The notes under the pieces: generated by a model
What the model was told of the DNA's origin: nothing
Seen by the model: the letters and a program-made list of their open reading frames with translations, nothing else
Database searches by the model: none
Shown here: piece after piece, positions 8,377 to 16,568 of the stretch
Layout: each line of letters opens with the position of its first letter
Position numbering within the stretch: the first letter of the stretch is position 1
Origin: Rhizobium sp. CCGE 510
GTDB lineage: Bacteria; Pseudomonadota; Alphaproteobacteria; Rhizobiales; Rhizobiaceae
Reading direction: 5' to 3'
DNA length: 64,000 bases
Assembly: GCF_000292525.1 (NCBI RefSeq)
Contig: NZ_AEYF01000044.1
Span: 186,001-250,000 of the forward strand
Position numbers and translations under genes: made by a program

Positions 8377-9339
8377 TTATTCCAGCAGAATCAGAATCTT
8401 GCTCGAAGCCGTGTTGAGGATCGAGATTGCTTCGACAGCCATCTGCTTTTGGGTTTCGATCGCTTTCTGCCGGATCGAAGCCTCGTCCATGTCGGTATCG
8501 ACGAGCGCACCAACGCTCTTGTCGATCGAATCGGCGAGATCGGCGGTATAATCTATCTGATCGTCGATACGCGTCTTCATCACGCCGATTGAAGCGGCTG
8601 TCGTCGTCAGCGAGGAGAGCAGCGAGTCGGTCACATCAAGCATATCGGTGAGTTGCGCATCGGTGGTATTCTGGCCGATCGCAATTTCCGTCCCTGTCGC
8701 CGGCGTGGTCGAGTTGGCGTTCAGCAGATAGTAGTTGCGCGCCGTAGCGCCGCTGTTGTTGATCGCATTAGCGTCGGCCGCCTTGGTGAACAGGCCACCG
8801 CTCGCATTGTTCTTGTCGATGAGGATGGTCTGCGACGACGGGAAATCGATGGTCCGGGCCTGATATTCGCCGGTCGGAGCGCGCACGAAGCTTGAGATGA
8901 CCGACCATGTCGGGGGCGCGGTGGTATTTCCGTTCAGCAGCCAGTTCTCACCCGCAAACGAAGTCGATTCAACGACCGTCTGCAGTTGCTGCTTGTATTC
9001 GCTGATCTCGGCGTTGATCTTGTCCTTGTCGGTGCCCGGCTCTCTTGCCGAAACCAGCTTGGCGCGAATCTGCCCCATGAGATCGATCGCCGAATTCATC
9101 GCCGTGTAGGTCGCGTCCACCTTGGCCGCGCCCAGACCGAGCGCATCGCCGATCGTTCCGAGATTGGTGCTGTCGGAGCGCATGACGGTCGCAACCGACC
9201 AGTAGGACGCATCGTCGGCGGCCGTCTCGATACGATATCCCGAGGATACTTGCTGCTGGGTCTGGCCGGCTTCTTTGTTGATGCTGCGCAGCACCGCAAG
9301 CGCATTCACCGCGGCCGCGCTGGTAATCTTAACGGTCAT
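8377..9339 (-). CDS. flaD: Divergent flagellin FlaD
   Basis: The 320-residue product has a flagellin N-domain (SAAAVNALAVLRSINKEAGQ, then QQVSSGYRIETAADDASYWS) and a C-domain (TRIDDQIDYTADLADSIDKS, VGALVDTDMDEASIRQKAIE). It belongs to the same family as the three following genes but has clearly diverged. It has a unique central part (NNASGGLFTKAADANAINNS) and ends in ILILLE rather than the LTLFR(S/G) or LSLFR endings of FlaC, FlaB and FlaA. That terminal difference lies in the D0 helix that lines the filament core. The symbol follows the gene order of R. leguminosarum flaA-flaB-flaC-flaD. A leader element shared by all four flagellins lies just upstream. Confidence 0.88.
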   Translation of the reverse strand: MTVKITSAAAVNALAVLRSINKEAGQTQQQVSSGYRIETAADDASYWSVATVMRSDSTNLGTIGDALGLGAAKVDATYTAMNSAIDLMGQIRAKLVSAREPGTDKDKINAEISEYKQQLQTVVESTSFAGENWLLNGNTTAPPTWSVISSFVRAPTGEYQARTIDFPSSQTILIDKNNASGGLFTKAADANAINNSGATARNYYLLNANSTTPATGTEIAIGQNTTDAQLTDMLDVTDSLLSSLTTTAASIGVMKTRIDDQIDYTADLADSIDKSVGALVDTDMDEASIRQKAIETQKQMAVEAISILNTASSKILILLE

Positions 9340-9354
9340 CGACAGGCTCTCGGA

Positions 9355-9406
9355 GTAGGATAAAAGGGCAGGCCGGATTACCGGCGGCGACTAAGTGGCG
9401 TCATGC
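9355..9406 (-). promoter_or_regulatory. Conserved flagellin leader element, flaD copy (divergent)
   Basis: On the minus strand the element reads GCATGACGCC, then a CCGGTAATCCGG core that can pair through its CCGG ends, then CTGCCC and a T-rich stretch. It ends about 16 nt before the flaD ATG. The same arrangement occurs before flaA, flaB and flaC, although this copy is shorter and least similar. Confidence 0.5.
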
Positions 9407-9550
9407 CTCCGGCAGGGTTTCCACCGGTGTGTCGCAAAAGCAAATCAACTCAAAGCGACGTTAACTCGATATCAACCTGTTCCGCAAGAGCGCGATGCCG
9501 AACCCGCCGCGCCGATCGTGATGGAAGTCAAGCCATTGATAGAAAATAAA

Positions 9551-9576
9551 GAACCGCGCCGTTTCGGGCGCGGTTC
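9551..9576 (-). terminator. Rho-independent terminator after flaC
   Basis: Minus-strand transcription past the flaC stop meets a perfect 10-bp GC-rich stem (GAACCGCGCC / GGCGCGGTTC) with a 6-nt loop, followed immediately by TTTATTTTCT. It separates flaC from flaD, so each flagellin is probably monocistronic. Confidence 0.85.
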
Positions 9577-9638
9577 GGGAGGCTTTTTGCTTGCTGCCGG
9601 ACGATGGCGCAAGATTCGATCCAGCTTCAGTGTCCGAT

Positions 9639-10550
9639 TTAGCTGCGGAACAGCGTGAGGATGTTCTGAGCGCTGGAGTTGGCGATCGACAGCGACTGGA
9701 TGGCCAGCTGCTGCTGCGTCTGCAACGCCGTCAACTTACTCGATTCCTCTTCCATATTGGCGTCAACGAGGCGGCCGACGCCCGAGTCAATCGAATCACT
9801 GAGTGCTCCAACGAAGTTTTCCTGCAGTTCGATGCGGGTGGAAATCGAGCCGAGCTGCGATGCAGCCTTGGTCATCGAGTTCAGGCCAGCCTCGATTGAG
9901 GTCAGGGCCATGGAGATCTCAGCCGAGCCGAAGCTGCTGATGTCCATCGAGTAGATCGAGCCGATTGTGCCGTATGATGTGCCGATAATTCCCGAGCTCG
10001 TCTCGATCGTACCGGTCGAGGTCATGCCAAAGAGGACGTTGCCCTGAGAGCTCGTGTCGAGAATGTAGTCCGTCGTCTTGACCGAGACATTGCCGCTGCC
10101 GTCGCGCACGAAAGTGGAAACCACGCTCTTGGTGCCGTCAGCGCCGGCTACCCAGTTTTCACCGGAGAAGGAAGCCGATTGCCCGATGCTCAGGAGCTGC
10201 TGCTGCAGCTGGCCGATTTCCTCCTGGACCTTAGTCTTGTCGACGCCCTTTTCGGTGGCGGCGACGATCTTCGCCTTGATCTCGCTGATGATGTCGATGG
10301 CGCTGGACATGGCGGAGTAAGCGGTGTCGACCTTGGCGGCGCCGAGGCCGAGCGCGTCGGAAACGGCGGAAAGTGCTTTGTTGTCCGAACGCATGGTCGT
10401 TGCGATCGACCAATAAGCGGCGTTGTCGGCTGCCTTTTCGACGCGGTAGCCCGATGATACGCGGTTCTGCGTGTTCTCTAGGCCGGCGTTGATTCCGCGG
10501 AGTGTTTGGAGGGCGGCCATTGCCGCGACGTTGGTCAAAATGCTGGTCAT
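9639..10550 (-). CDS. flaC: Flagellin FlaC
   Basis: This 303-residue flagellin has the N-domain TLRGINAGLENTQNRVSSGY, then VEKAADNAAYWSIATTMRSD, and the C-domain SDSIDSGVGRLVDANMEEES with TQQQLAIQSLSIANSSAQNI, ending LTLFRS. It lacks the large D2/D3 domains of enteric flagellins, as is typical of rhizobial complex filaments. It is very close to FlaB and FlaA in both ends and differs mainly in residues about 165-235 (ETSSGIIGTSYGTIGSIYSM). It has its own leader element upstream and a strong terminator downstream, consistent with separate class III transcription. Confidence 0.93.
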   Translation of the reverse strand: MTSILTNVAAMAALQTLRGINAGLENTQNRVSSGYRVEKAADNAAYWSIATTMRSDNKALSAVSDALGLGAAKVDTAYSAMSSAIDIISEIKAKIVAATEKGVDKTKVQEEIGQLQQQLLSIGQSASFSGENWVAGADGTKSVVSTFVRDGSGNVSVKTTDYILDTSSQGNVLFGMTSTGTIETSSGIIGTSYGTIGSIYSMDISSFGSAEISMALTSIEAGLNSMTKAASQLGSISTRIELQENFVGALSDSIDSGVGRLVDANMEEESSKLTALQTQQQLAIQSLSIANSSAQNILTLFRS

Positions 10551-10572
10551 GAAATTATTGCCCCTTGTCGGC

Positions 10573-10628
10573 AGATAGAAAAAAGGGACATTCCGGAACG
10601 CTACCGGGAACGGGGACCAGCCTCATGC
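10573..10628 (-). promoter_or_regulatory. Conserved flagellin leader element, flaC copy
   Basis: The minus strand reads GCATGAGGCTGGTC, then CCCGGTAGCGTTCCGG, then AATGTCCC and a T-run, ending about 22 nt before the flaC ATG. GGTTAACAG directly precedes GCATGA, and another GTTAAC lies about 20 nt further upstream. The CCGG...CCGG core can form a small hairpin in the transcript. Either a promoter/operator or a 5' UTR control element is possible. Confidence 0.6.
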
Positions 10629-10719
10629 CTGTTAACCGATTCTTAGATTTGGTTAACCCACCGTGTCGTTGACCTGAGAAAACAGCATTATGGTTAATCG
10701 ATCGTTAACGGACAAAAAA

Positions 10720-10744
10720 AACCGCGCTCCATGGAAGCGCGGTT
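10720..10744 (-). terminator. Rho-independent terminator after flaB
   Basis: A 9-bp stem AACCGCGCT / AGCGCGGTT encloses a 7-nt loop. On the minus strand it is followed by a run of seven to eight T. It lies 52 bp beyond the flaB stop at 10796. Confidence 0.85.
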
Positions 10745-10795
10745 CGTTGCTGGATGCCCGCCGGAGACCGGCGGGCCGTTGTTTTCCGTGAGTTA

Positions 10796-11704
10796 TTAGC
10801 CGCGGAACAGCGTGAGGATGGTCTGCGAAGAGGAGTTTGCGATCGACAGCGACTGGACGGCTAGCTGCTGCTGGGTCTGCAGGGCGCTGAGCTTGGAGGA
10901 TTCTTCTTCCATGTTGGCGTCGACGAGACGGCCGACACCGGAGTCGATCGAGTCGCTGAGAGCGTTGACGAAGTTCTCCTGCAGTTCGATGCGCTTGGAG
11001 ATCGAGCCGAGCTGAGCGCCGGCGCTGGTCATGGCCTTCAGAGCCGATTCAACGTTGGTCAGAGCCGACTGGATCTGGCCGAGGGTGAAGTTGGTGATGT
11101 CCATTGCGTAGACGGAACCGGTCGCACCGTTCGACGTCCCCAGGATACCCGTGGAGGTTTCGACCGAGCCGCCGCTCATGCCGAACAGAACGTTGCCCGT
11201 GCTGCTGTCGTCGAGAACATAGTCGGTCATCACGACTGAAACGGCGTTGGAGCCGTCGCGGACGAACGAGGCAACAACGTTCTTGGTGCCGTCAGCGCCA
11301 GCAACCCAGTTTTCACCGGAGAAGGAAGCCGACTGCGCCACGCTCATCAGCTGCTGCTGGAGCTGGCTGATTTCTTCCTGAACCTTGGCCTTGTCAACGC
11401 CGTTTTCAGTGGCGGCAACCAGCTTGGCCTTGATGTCGCCGACGACATCGATGGCGCTGGACATGGCGGAGTAGGCAGTGTCGACCTTGGCGGCGCCGAG
11501 GCCGAGAGCGTCGGATACAGCCGAGAGGGCCTTGTTATCAGAACGCATGGTCGTTGCGATCGACCAGTAAGCAGCATTGTCGGACGCCTTGCCGACGCGA
11601 TAGCCGGACGAAACGTGAGCCTGGGTTTCCTGGAGACCCTGGTTGATGCCACGGAGAGTCTGGAGGGCTGCCATTGCAGCGTTATTGGTGTTGATGCTCG
11701 TCAT
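10796..11704 (-). CDS. flaB: Flagellin FlaB
   Basis: The ATG at 11704 gives 302 residues starting MTSINTNNAAMAALQTLRGI, aligning exactly with FlaA and FlaC; an in-frame start 42 bp upstream would add an unrelated leader and is rejected. N-domain QETQAHVSSGYRVGKASDNA and C-domain SDSIDSGVGRLVDANMEEES end in QTILTLFRG. The central region carries YVLDDSSTGNVLFGMSGGSV, also found nearly intact in FlaA. It is a filament subunit exported through the hook channel. The near identity to FlaA in long blocks suggests recent duplication or gene conversion. Confidence 0.93.
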   Translation of the reverse strand: MTSINTNNAAMAALQTLRGINQGLQETQAHVSSGYRVGKASDNAAYWSIATTMRSDNKALSAVSDALGLGAAKVDTAYSAMSSAIDVVGDIKAKLVAATENGVDKAKVQEEISQLQQQLMSVAQSASFSGENWVAGADGTKNVVASFVRDGSNAVSVVMTDYVLDDSSTGNVLFGMSGGSVETSTGILGTSNGATGSVYAMDITNFTLGQIQSALTNVESALKAMTSAGAQLGSISKRIELQENFVNALSDSIDSGVGRLVDANMEEESSKLSALQTQQQLAVQSLSIANSSSQTILTLFRG

Positions 11705-11727
11705 AGTTTGCTTGCCCCTTGTTGGCA

Positions 11728-11785
11728 GATTTTTAAACAGGGACATTCCGGAGTTTCGGCCGGCCCACAGCGATCAGCATCATGC
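11728..11785 (-). promoter_or_regulatory. Conserved flagellin leader element, flaB copy
   Basis: The minus strand reads GCATGATGCTGATC, then GGCCGGCCGAAACTCCGG, then AATGTCCC and a T-rich tract, ending 23 nt before the flaB ATG. As at flaC, GGTTAACAG abuts GCATGA, and two further TTAAC motifs lie within 30 bp upstream, making them candidate binding sites for Rem. Confidence 0.6.
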
Positions 11786-11931
11786 CTGTTAACCATTTCT
11801 GTTAAGGTTAACTCGCCGTTTCGATGGGCCTAGAAAACACCAAGATGGTTAAGGAAAGCTAAATCGAGATCGGAAATTACTTAAAAATATCTGAGACTTA
11901 GAAGGATTTTCATTAACCTTATATTAAAACA

Positions 11932-11962
11932 TTTCGCGGCCGGGAATGACCCGGCCGCGAAA
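11932..11962 (-). terminator. Terminator hairpin after flaA
   Basis: A perfect 13-bp stem (TTTCGCGGCCGGG / CCCGGCCGCGAAA) with a 5-nt loop starts 26 bp beyond the flaA stop. The minus-strand tract after it (TGTTTTAATAT) is only moderately U-rich, but the stem is very stable. Confidence 0.75.
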
Positions 11963-11987
11963 CTTGGAAACCTGGTGCCGACCGGTC

Positions 11988-12893
11988 TTAGCGGAAGAGC
12001 GACAGGATGCTCTGCGAAGAGGAGTTCGCGATCGACAGCGACTGGATCGCCAGCTGCTGCTGGGTCTGCAGGGCGCTGAGCTTGGAAGATTCTTCTTCCA
12101 TGTTGGCGTCAACGAGACGACCGATACCGGAGTCGATCGAGTCGCTGAGAGCGTTGACGAACTCGTCCTGGTTGTCGATGCGCTTGGAGAGCGAGCCGAG
12201 AGCCGCGCCGGCGCTAGTCATGGACTTCAAAGCCGATTCAACGTTGCTCAGAGCCGACTGGATCTGGCCGGCGGTGAAGTTGGTGATGTCCATCGAGTAG
12301 ATCGAACCGGTCGCGCCACTCGAAGTACCAAGGATCCCCGTGGAGGTTTCGACCGAGCCGCCGCTCATGCCGAACAGCACGTTACCCGCCGAGCCGTCGT
12401 CGAGAACGTAGTCGGTGGTGGTGACCGAAACGGCGTTGGAGCCGTCGCGGACGAACGAGGAGACCACGCTCTTGGTGCCGTCAGCGCCGGCAACCCAGTT
12501 TTCGCCGTTGAAGGAAGCCGACTGAGCGACGCTCAGGAGCTGCTGCTGCAACTGGCCGATTTCTTCCTGCACCTTAGCCTTGTCGACGCCGTTTTCAGTG
12601 GCGGCAACGAGCTTGGCCTTGATGTCGCCGACGACATCGATGGCGCTGGACATCGCGGTGTAAGCGGTGTCGACCTTCGCAGCGCCTACGCCGAGCGCGT
12701 CGGAGACGGCCGAAAGAGCCTTGTTGTCTGAACGCATGGTCGTTGCGATCGACCAGTAAGCGGCGTTGTCAGACGCCTTGGCGACGCGGTAACCAGAAGA
12801 AACGTGGTTCTGCGTCTGATTGAGGCCCTGGTTGACGTTGCGCAACGTCTGGAGAGCGGCCTGTGCGGAAGTGTTGGTGTTAATGCTTGTCAT
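11988..12893 (-). CDS. flaA: Flagellin FlaA
   Basis: This 301-residue flagellin starts MTSINTNTSAQAALQTLRNV, with QTQNHVSSGYRVAKASDNAA in the N-domain and ALSDSIDSGIGRLVDANMEE in the C-domain, ending QSILSLFR. FlaA is the principal filament subunit in S. meliloti and R. leguminosarum; that it plays the same role here is inferred from position and similarity. The central segment (GGSVETSTGILGTSSGATGS) differs from FlaB by only a few residues. It has a leader element, an AAGGAGGA-type purine run in the leader and a terminator downstream. Ser/Thr-rich stretches are potential glycosylation sites, of interest given the neighbouring glycosyltransferase. Confidence 0.93.
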   Translation of the reverse strand: MTSINTNTSAQAALQTLRNVNQGLNQTQNHVSSGYRVAKASDNAAYWSIATTMRSDNKALSAVSDALGVGAAKVDTAYTAMSSAIDVVGDIKAKLVAATENGVDKAKVQEEIGQLQQQLLSVAQSASFNGENWVAGADGTKSVVSSFVRDGSNAVSVTTTDYVLDDGSAGNVLFGMSGGSVETSTGILGTSSGATGSIYSMDITNFTAGQIQSALSNVESALKSMTSAGAALGSLSKRIDNQDEFVNALSDSIDSGIGRLVDANMEEESSKLSALQTQQQLAIQSLSIANSSSQSILSLFR

Positions 12894-13318
12894 AAATCTG
12901 TCCCCTGGAAACTAGATACAAAAAGGAGGACATACCGGACTAAGTACCGGCGATGACGGACCAGCTTCATGCTACTCGGCGCCTTTTTTTGTTTGGCCCA
13001 AACCCGTCATGTCCAGGGCAATCTCGCAGCCAATGCTTGCCAACTTCTTAAAAACAGCGGCCCCGTTCCGGCTCCTTACATCGCATAGTTAATACCGGCT
13101 GAATCTATTCCTTCGCATGCTAACATACCGGGAAAGAAACCGTTTTCTCTCATGAACCGAAGGGTCTTCATGAGGCGCACCGGTTTCAAGCAAGCTTCAG
13201 ATGCCAATGTGGCAGGCGCCGGGATAGCACCATCGGACCGATCCGACCTTTTTACGGAGGATGGCCCGTCCGTGCCTCGGCGATCGACGCCAGAACATTT
13301 CCTTCACGGAGTTGGGTT
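12894..13318. other. Divergent intergenic region flaA / TPR glycosyltransferase
   Basis: This 425-bp stretch holds no credible gene. Its left end carries the flaA leader element (12915-12972). The rest must contain the flaA promoter (minus) and the promoter of the plus-strand glycosyltransferase. ACGGAG at 13306-13311 is the likely ribosome binding site for the TTG start at 13319. No terminator or repeat was recognised. Confidence 0.6.
12915..12972 (-). promoter_or_regulatory. Conserved flagellin leader element, flaA copy
   Basis: The minus strand reads GCATGAAGCTGGTCC, then GCCGGTACTTAGTCCGG, then TATGTCCTCC, a T-run and GTATC, ending 21 nt before the flaA ATG. It matches the flaB and flaC copies in order, spacing and the CCGG-loop-CCGG core. 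Unlike those copies it lacks the GGTTAACAG immediately upstream. Confidence 0.6.
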
Positions 13319-15235
13319 TTGAACAGCAAAGTTTCGTTCTCTGCGGCATCCAAGGATTACCAGATGGGCCGCTACACACAGTCCCTGGCGACGCTCAACC
13401 AGCTGATGGATGTCCAGCAGGATGCCAAGACCTATGCGCTGCTGGCCAAGAACCTCGTGCAGCTCGGCTTCAAGGCCGATGCCGCGAAAGCCTATGGCCT
13501 GGCCGGCAAGTGCGAAGGACCAAACGCCTACGAATACCAGAAACAGGCAGCCAAGCTGCATTACGAGACCGGCAACGAGGACGACGCTCTGCTGATCGCC
13601 ATGCGAAACCTCGCCAAGGCACAGGAAGACCCGGAACTCGCCTTCGTGATCACCGCGATCTATCTGAAGCGTCAGCAGCGGGATATCATCCGCCCGTTCA
13701 AGACGGTGCTGTCACAGAGTGCCAATCCCGATCACATGCGCCTGGCAGCCCTGCTTCTGAGCGACGATCTGAACGACGCCACCAACCAGGGTCTCGCGCG
13801 CAACCTCTTCAAACGGTTTCCCGGCAATCTCGCATTCCGCTTCCTTCACCTGGTTTTCGCCCGCGAATTCAACGATTTCGAAGAGGCAGCTAAGCATCAG
13901 ACGGTGGTCGACGCCGCCCTTGCAAAAGGCGATATCGAGATCCTGCGCAAGGACAACCCGTTCTATCATCTGCACTGGTGCGGCAACGAAGATTTCAACC
14001 GGTATGCCACGATCGGCACCACGCCCCTCAACCAGGAACGGGTGGCCTTCCGCCGCAACCAGCCACATATCTGGTCGAACAAGATCCGGATCGGCTACAT
14101 GTCATCGGACTTCTGGGATCGCCACGCGACGATGAAGCTCTTGCAGCGTATCCTGGAACTGCACGACAAGGACCGGTTCGAGGTGACGCTCTTCTGCCAT
14201 ACAGGCCCGGAATACCTGAAGCACAACAATACCGACCGCAGCCGCTGGGGCAGGATCGTCACCATTCACGGCTTCTCCGACCAGGCGGTGCTGGAAACGG
14301 TGCGCGAGCATAACATCGACATCATGATCGACCTGAAGGGCCATACTTCGGGCAGCCGCGCGTCGGCCTTCAACTTGCCGCTCGCACCGGTGCATGTCGG
14401 CTGGCTCGGCTTCCCCGGCAGCACCGTCAACATCGACCTCGACTACGTCATCGGCGACCATTCGGTACTGCCCGAGGTGGCCAAGCCCTTCTACCACGAG
14501 AAGTTCTGCCGGCTGCCGGAGAGCTATCAGCCGAACGACCCGATGCATCGTCCTAAGCCGCGCGCCGTCACCCGTGAGCAGCTCGGCCTGCCGGAAGACG
14601 CCTTCATCTTCGCGTCCTTCAACGGCAACCGCAAGATTACGCCGGAGACGATCGACAGCTGGTGCCGCATTCTCAAGCGCGCGCAAAACAGCGTGCTCTG
14701 GCTGATGGCGAATACGCCGCGCAACCAGGCAAACCTCCTGAAGCAGTTCCAGACGGCGGGCATTTCGCCCAAGCGGATCATCTTCTGCCCGCGCGCGCCG
14801 TATGAAGAGCACATCGACCGTCAGCAGGCGGCCGACCTCGGCATCGATACCTTCCCCGTCAACGGTCACACCACCACCTCGGAGCAGCTCTGGGGCGGCC
14901 TGCCGGTGCTGACCGTCAAAGGCACCAACTTCGCCTCACGCGTCAGCGAAAGCCTGCTCAGGGCAATCGACCTGCCCGATCTCGTCGCAGACGACCTGCA
15001 GGCCTATGAGGACATGGCCGTTGAACTGGCGCAGAATCCCGGCCGGATCGCCGAATACAAGGCGCATCTCAAGGAGAAGCGCTACATCGCGCCGCTCTTC
15101 GATGCCGAACGCTTCTGCGACCATCTGGAGCAGGCCTATGAGATCATGGCCGAGCGTTCCAAGCAGGGTCTGGCACCCGACCACATGGACATTGCGGCGC
15201 TGCCGCTGCGCGCGGCGCCGTTCGCGGCGGAGTAA
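13319..15235 (+). CDS. TPR / O-GlcNAc-transferase-like glycosyltransferase (GT41), flagellin-locus
   Basis: The 638-residue cytosolic protein starts at a TTG (MNSKVSFSAASKDYQMGRYT) with ACGGAG upstream. Residues about 1-190 are helical TPR-like repeats (LATLNQLMDVQQDAKTYALL; KDAAKAYGLAG type). Residues about 215-615 match the GT41 catalytic module: IGYMSSDFWDRHATMKLLQR, KGHTSGSRASAFNLPLAPVH, VGWLGFPGSTVNIDLDYVIG, and near the end GHTTTSEQLWGGLPVLTVKG with NFASRVSESLL. These correspond to the UDP-sugar-binding elements of OGT. The gene sits alone on the plus strand between four flagellins and the fliP operon, so O-glycosylation of flagellin is the obvious hypothesis; substrate and sugar are not visible from sequence. 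Confidence 0.8.
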   Translation: MNSKVSFSAASKDYQMGRYTQSLATLNQLMDVQQDAKTYALLAKNLVQLGFKADAAKAYGLAGKCEGPNAYEYQKQAAKLHYETGNEDDALLIAMRNLAKAQEDPELAFVITAIYLKRQQRDIIRPFKTVLSQSANPDHMRLAALLLSDDLNDATNQGLARNLFKRFPGNLAFRFLHLVFAREFNDFEEAAKHQTVVDAALAKGDIEILRKDNPFYHLHWCGNEDFNRYATIGTTPLNQERVAFRRNQPHIWSNKIRIGYMSSDFWDRHATMKLLQRILELHDKDRFEVTLFCHTGPEYLKHNNTDRSRWGRIVTIHGFSDQAVLETVREHNIDIMIDLKGHTSGSRASAFNLPLAPVHVGWLGFPGSTVNIDLDYVIGDHSVLPEVAKPFYHEKFCRLPESYQPNDPMHRPKPRAVTREQLGLPEDAFIFASFNGNRKITPETIDSWCRILKRAQNSVLWLMANTPRNQANLLKQFQTAGISPKRIIFCPRAPYEEHIDRQQAADLGIDTFPVNGHTTTSEQLWGGLPVLTVKGTNFASRVSESLLRAIDLPDLVADDLQAYEDMAVELAQNPGRIAEYKAHLKEKRYIAPLFDAERFCDHLEQAYEIMAERSKQGLAPDHMDIAALPLRAAPFAAE

Positions 15236-15254
15236 GGCTTTATAACCGCCACGA

Positions 15255-15284
15255 AAAACCCGCCGGAGCGATCCGGCGGGTTTT
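15255..15284. terminator. Bidirectional Rho-independent terminator
   Basis: A 13-bp stem AAAACCCGCCGGA / TCCGGCGGGTTTT with a 4-nt loop is flanked by A and T runs on both sides. It can terminate the plus-strand glycosyltransferase and the minus-strand fliP operon, which converge here. Confidence 0.9.
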
Positions 15285-15315
15285 CACGTTCGGAAAAGGC
15301 CGATGCCGCAGCCGG

Positions 15316-16053
15316 TCAGTTGAATGAGCGCACCAGGCTGCCGACGAGCAGGTTCCAGCCGTCGATCAGCACGAAGAAGAGAATTTTGAACGGCAGCGAG
15401 ATCGAGGTCGGCGGCAGCATCATCATGCCCATCGCCATGGTGATGGTGGCGACGATCAGATCGATAACGAGGAACGGCAGGACGACGAGGAAGCCGATCT
15501 CGAAGCCGCGGCGGATCTCGGAAATCATGAAGGCCGGGATCAGCACGCGATAGTCGATCGGATCGGTCGTCTGAATATTCTGGCCGCGCTCACGCGCCAG
15601 ATCGACGAAGAGCGCCAGATCCTTTTCGCGGGTATTGGCCGACATGAAGGTGCGGAACGGTTCGGCGATCCGCTGGACCGCCTCGGTCTCGTTGATCTGA
15701 TTGGCAAGCAGCGGCTGCACGCCGTTCTGCCAGGCCTGATCGAAGGTCGGCGACATGACGTAGAAGGTCATGAACAGCGACAGCGACAGAAGGATCATAT
15801 TGGAAGGGGTCGAGGAGAGGCCCATGCCTGAGCGCAGGATTGAGAAGGCGATGATGAAGCGCGGGAAGCTCGTCACCATGATCAGGATGCCCGGCGCGAC
15901 CGAAAGAATGGTCAGCAGGCCGAAGGTGCGGATGATCCAGGCAGCGACGGAGCCATCGACCGGCACGTTCAACAGGTCGGTCGGCAGCTGCTGTGCCACC
16001 GCCAGTTCCGGTACCGCCATCATGGCGGCAAGGAAAACTATGAGACGAATCAT
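15316..16053 (-). CDS. fliP: Flagellar export gate protein FliP
   Basis: The 245-residue inner-membrane protein has a cleavable signal (MIRLIVFLAAMMAVPELAVA), and then hydrophobic segments with family motifs VTSFPRFIIAFSILRSGMGL, LFMTFYVMSPTFDQAWQNGV, DYRVLIPAFMISEIRRGFEI and TITMAMGMMMLPPTSISLPF. FliP forms the pentameric core of the FliPQR gate of the type III export apparatus. FliQ and FliR are not in this window and are expected beyond flgK. It is the last gene of the flgB operon, overlapping fliL by 4 bp. Confidence 0.95.
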   Translation of the reverse strand: MIRLIVFLAAMMAVPELAVAQQLPTDLLNVPVDGSVAAWIIRTFGLLTILSVAPGILIMVTSFPRFIIAFSILRSGMGLSSTPSNMILLSLSLFMTFYVMSPTFDQAWQNGVQPLLANQINETEAVQRIAEPFRTFMSANTREKDLALFVDLARERGQNIQTTDPIDYRVLIPAFMISEIRRGFEIGFLVVLPFLVIDLIVATITMAMGMMMLPPTSISLPFKILFFVLIDGWNLLVGSLVRSFN

Positions 16054-16556
16054 TCGATGACAAATGTCCTGAACATGACCTTCGATACGCGCCCTTGCGA
16101 GCGAAGGTCAACACGTTCCTGTATGTCATCCTTGAGATATTGAAAGCCCCGCGGCCCCTCGATCTGCTGCAGGGAAACGGTCCTGATATATGCGAGGATA
16201 TCCTGATGAATATCCTCGGAAACCTTGACATCCGGCGGCCCGTTGAAAAGCAGCGCGACCTCGAGTCGGACCCAGTTTTCGGACGGGTAAGCGAGGTTCG
16301 ACGTGATCGGTTCGAGCTGGACGACGTTGTTGGCCTCGGTCGAGATGTGGGCTAGGCCTTCCTCGCCCTTTTTCTTCGCTTCGGCGTCCTTGGCCTGCTC
16401 GGCCTCTTTGGCGCCCTTGATGTTAGGCGCGACGATCGTGCCGACCGTCCAGCCGCCGCCGGCGCCGAGCAACGTCAGGACGGCGACGCCGATGATCGTC
16501 ATCAGCGTGCCGGATTTCTTCTTTGATTGATCTGCGCTTGCGTCTGGCTCTGCCAT
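16050..16556 (-). CDS. fliL: Flagellar basal body-associated protein FliL
   Basis: A 168-residue single-pass membrane protein: a short cytoplasmic Lys/Ser segment, a helix at about 18-42 (LMTIIGVAVLTLLGAGGGWT), then a periplasmic domain with YPSENWVRLEVALLFNGPPD, ILAYIRTVSLQQIEGPRGFQ and the typical ending GRVSKVMFRTFVIE. FliL encircles or stabilises the stator around MotB. An Ala/Lys/Glu-rich linker (residues 50-70) joins the helix to the domain. It lies between flgH (12 bp) and fliP (4-bp overlap). Confidence 0.93.
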   Translation of the reverse strand: MAEPDASADQSKKKSGTLMTIIGVAVLTLLGAGGGWTVGTIVAPNIKGAKEAEQAKDAEAKKKGEEGLAHISTEANNVVQLEPITSNLAYPSENWVRLEVALLFNGPPDVKVSEDIHQDILAYIRTVSLQQIEGPRGFQYLKDDIQERVDLRSQGRVSKVMFRTFVIE

Positions 16557-16568
16557 CGTCGTTCAGCC

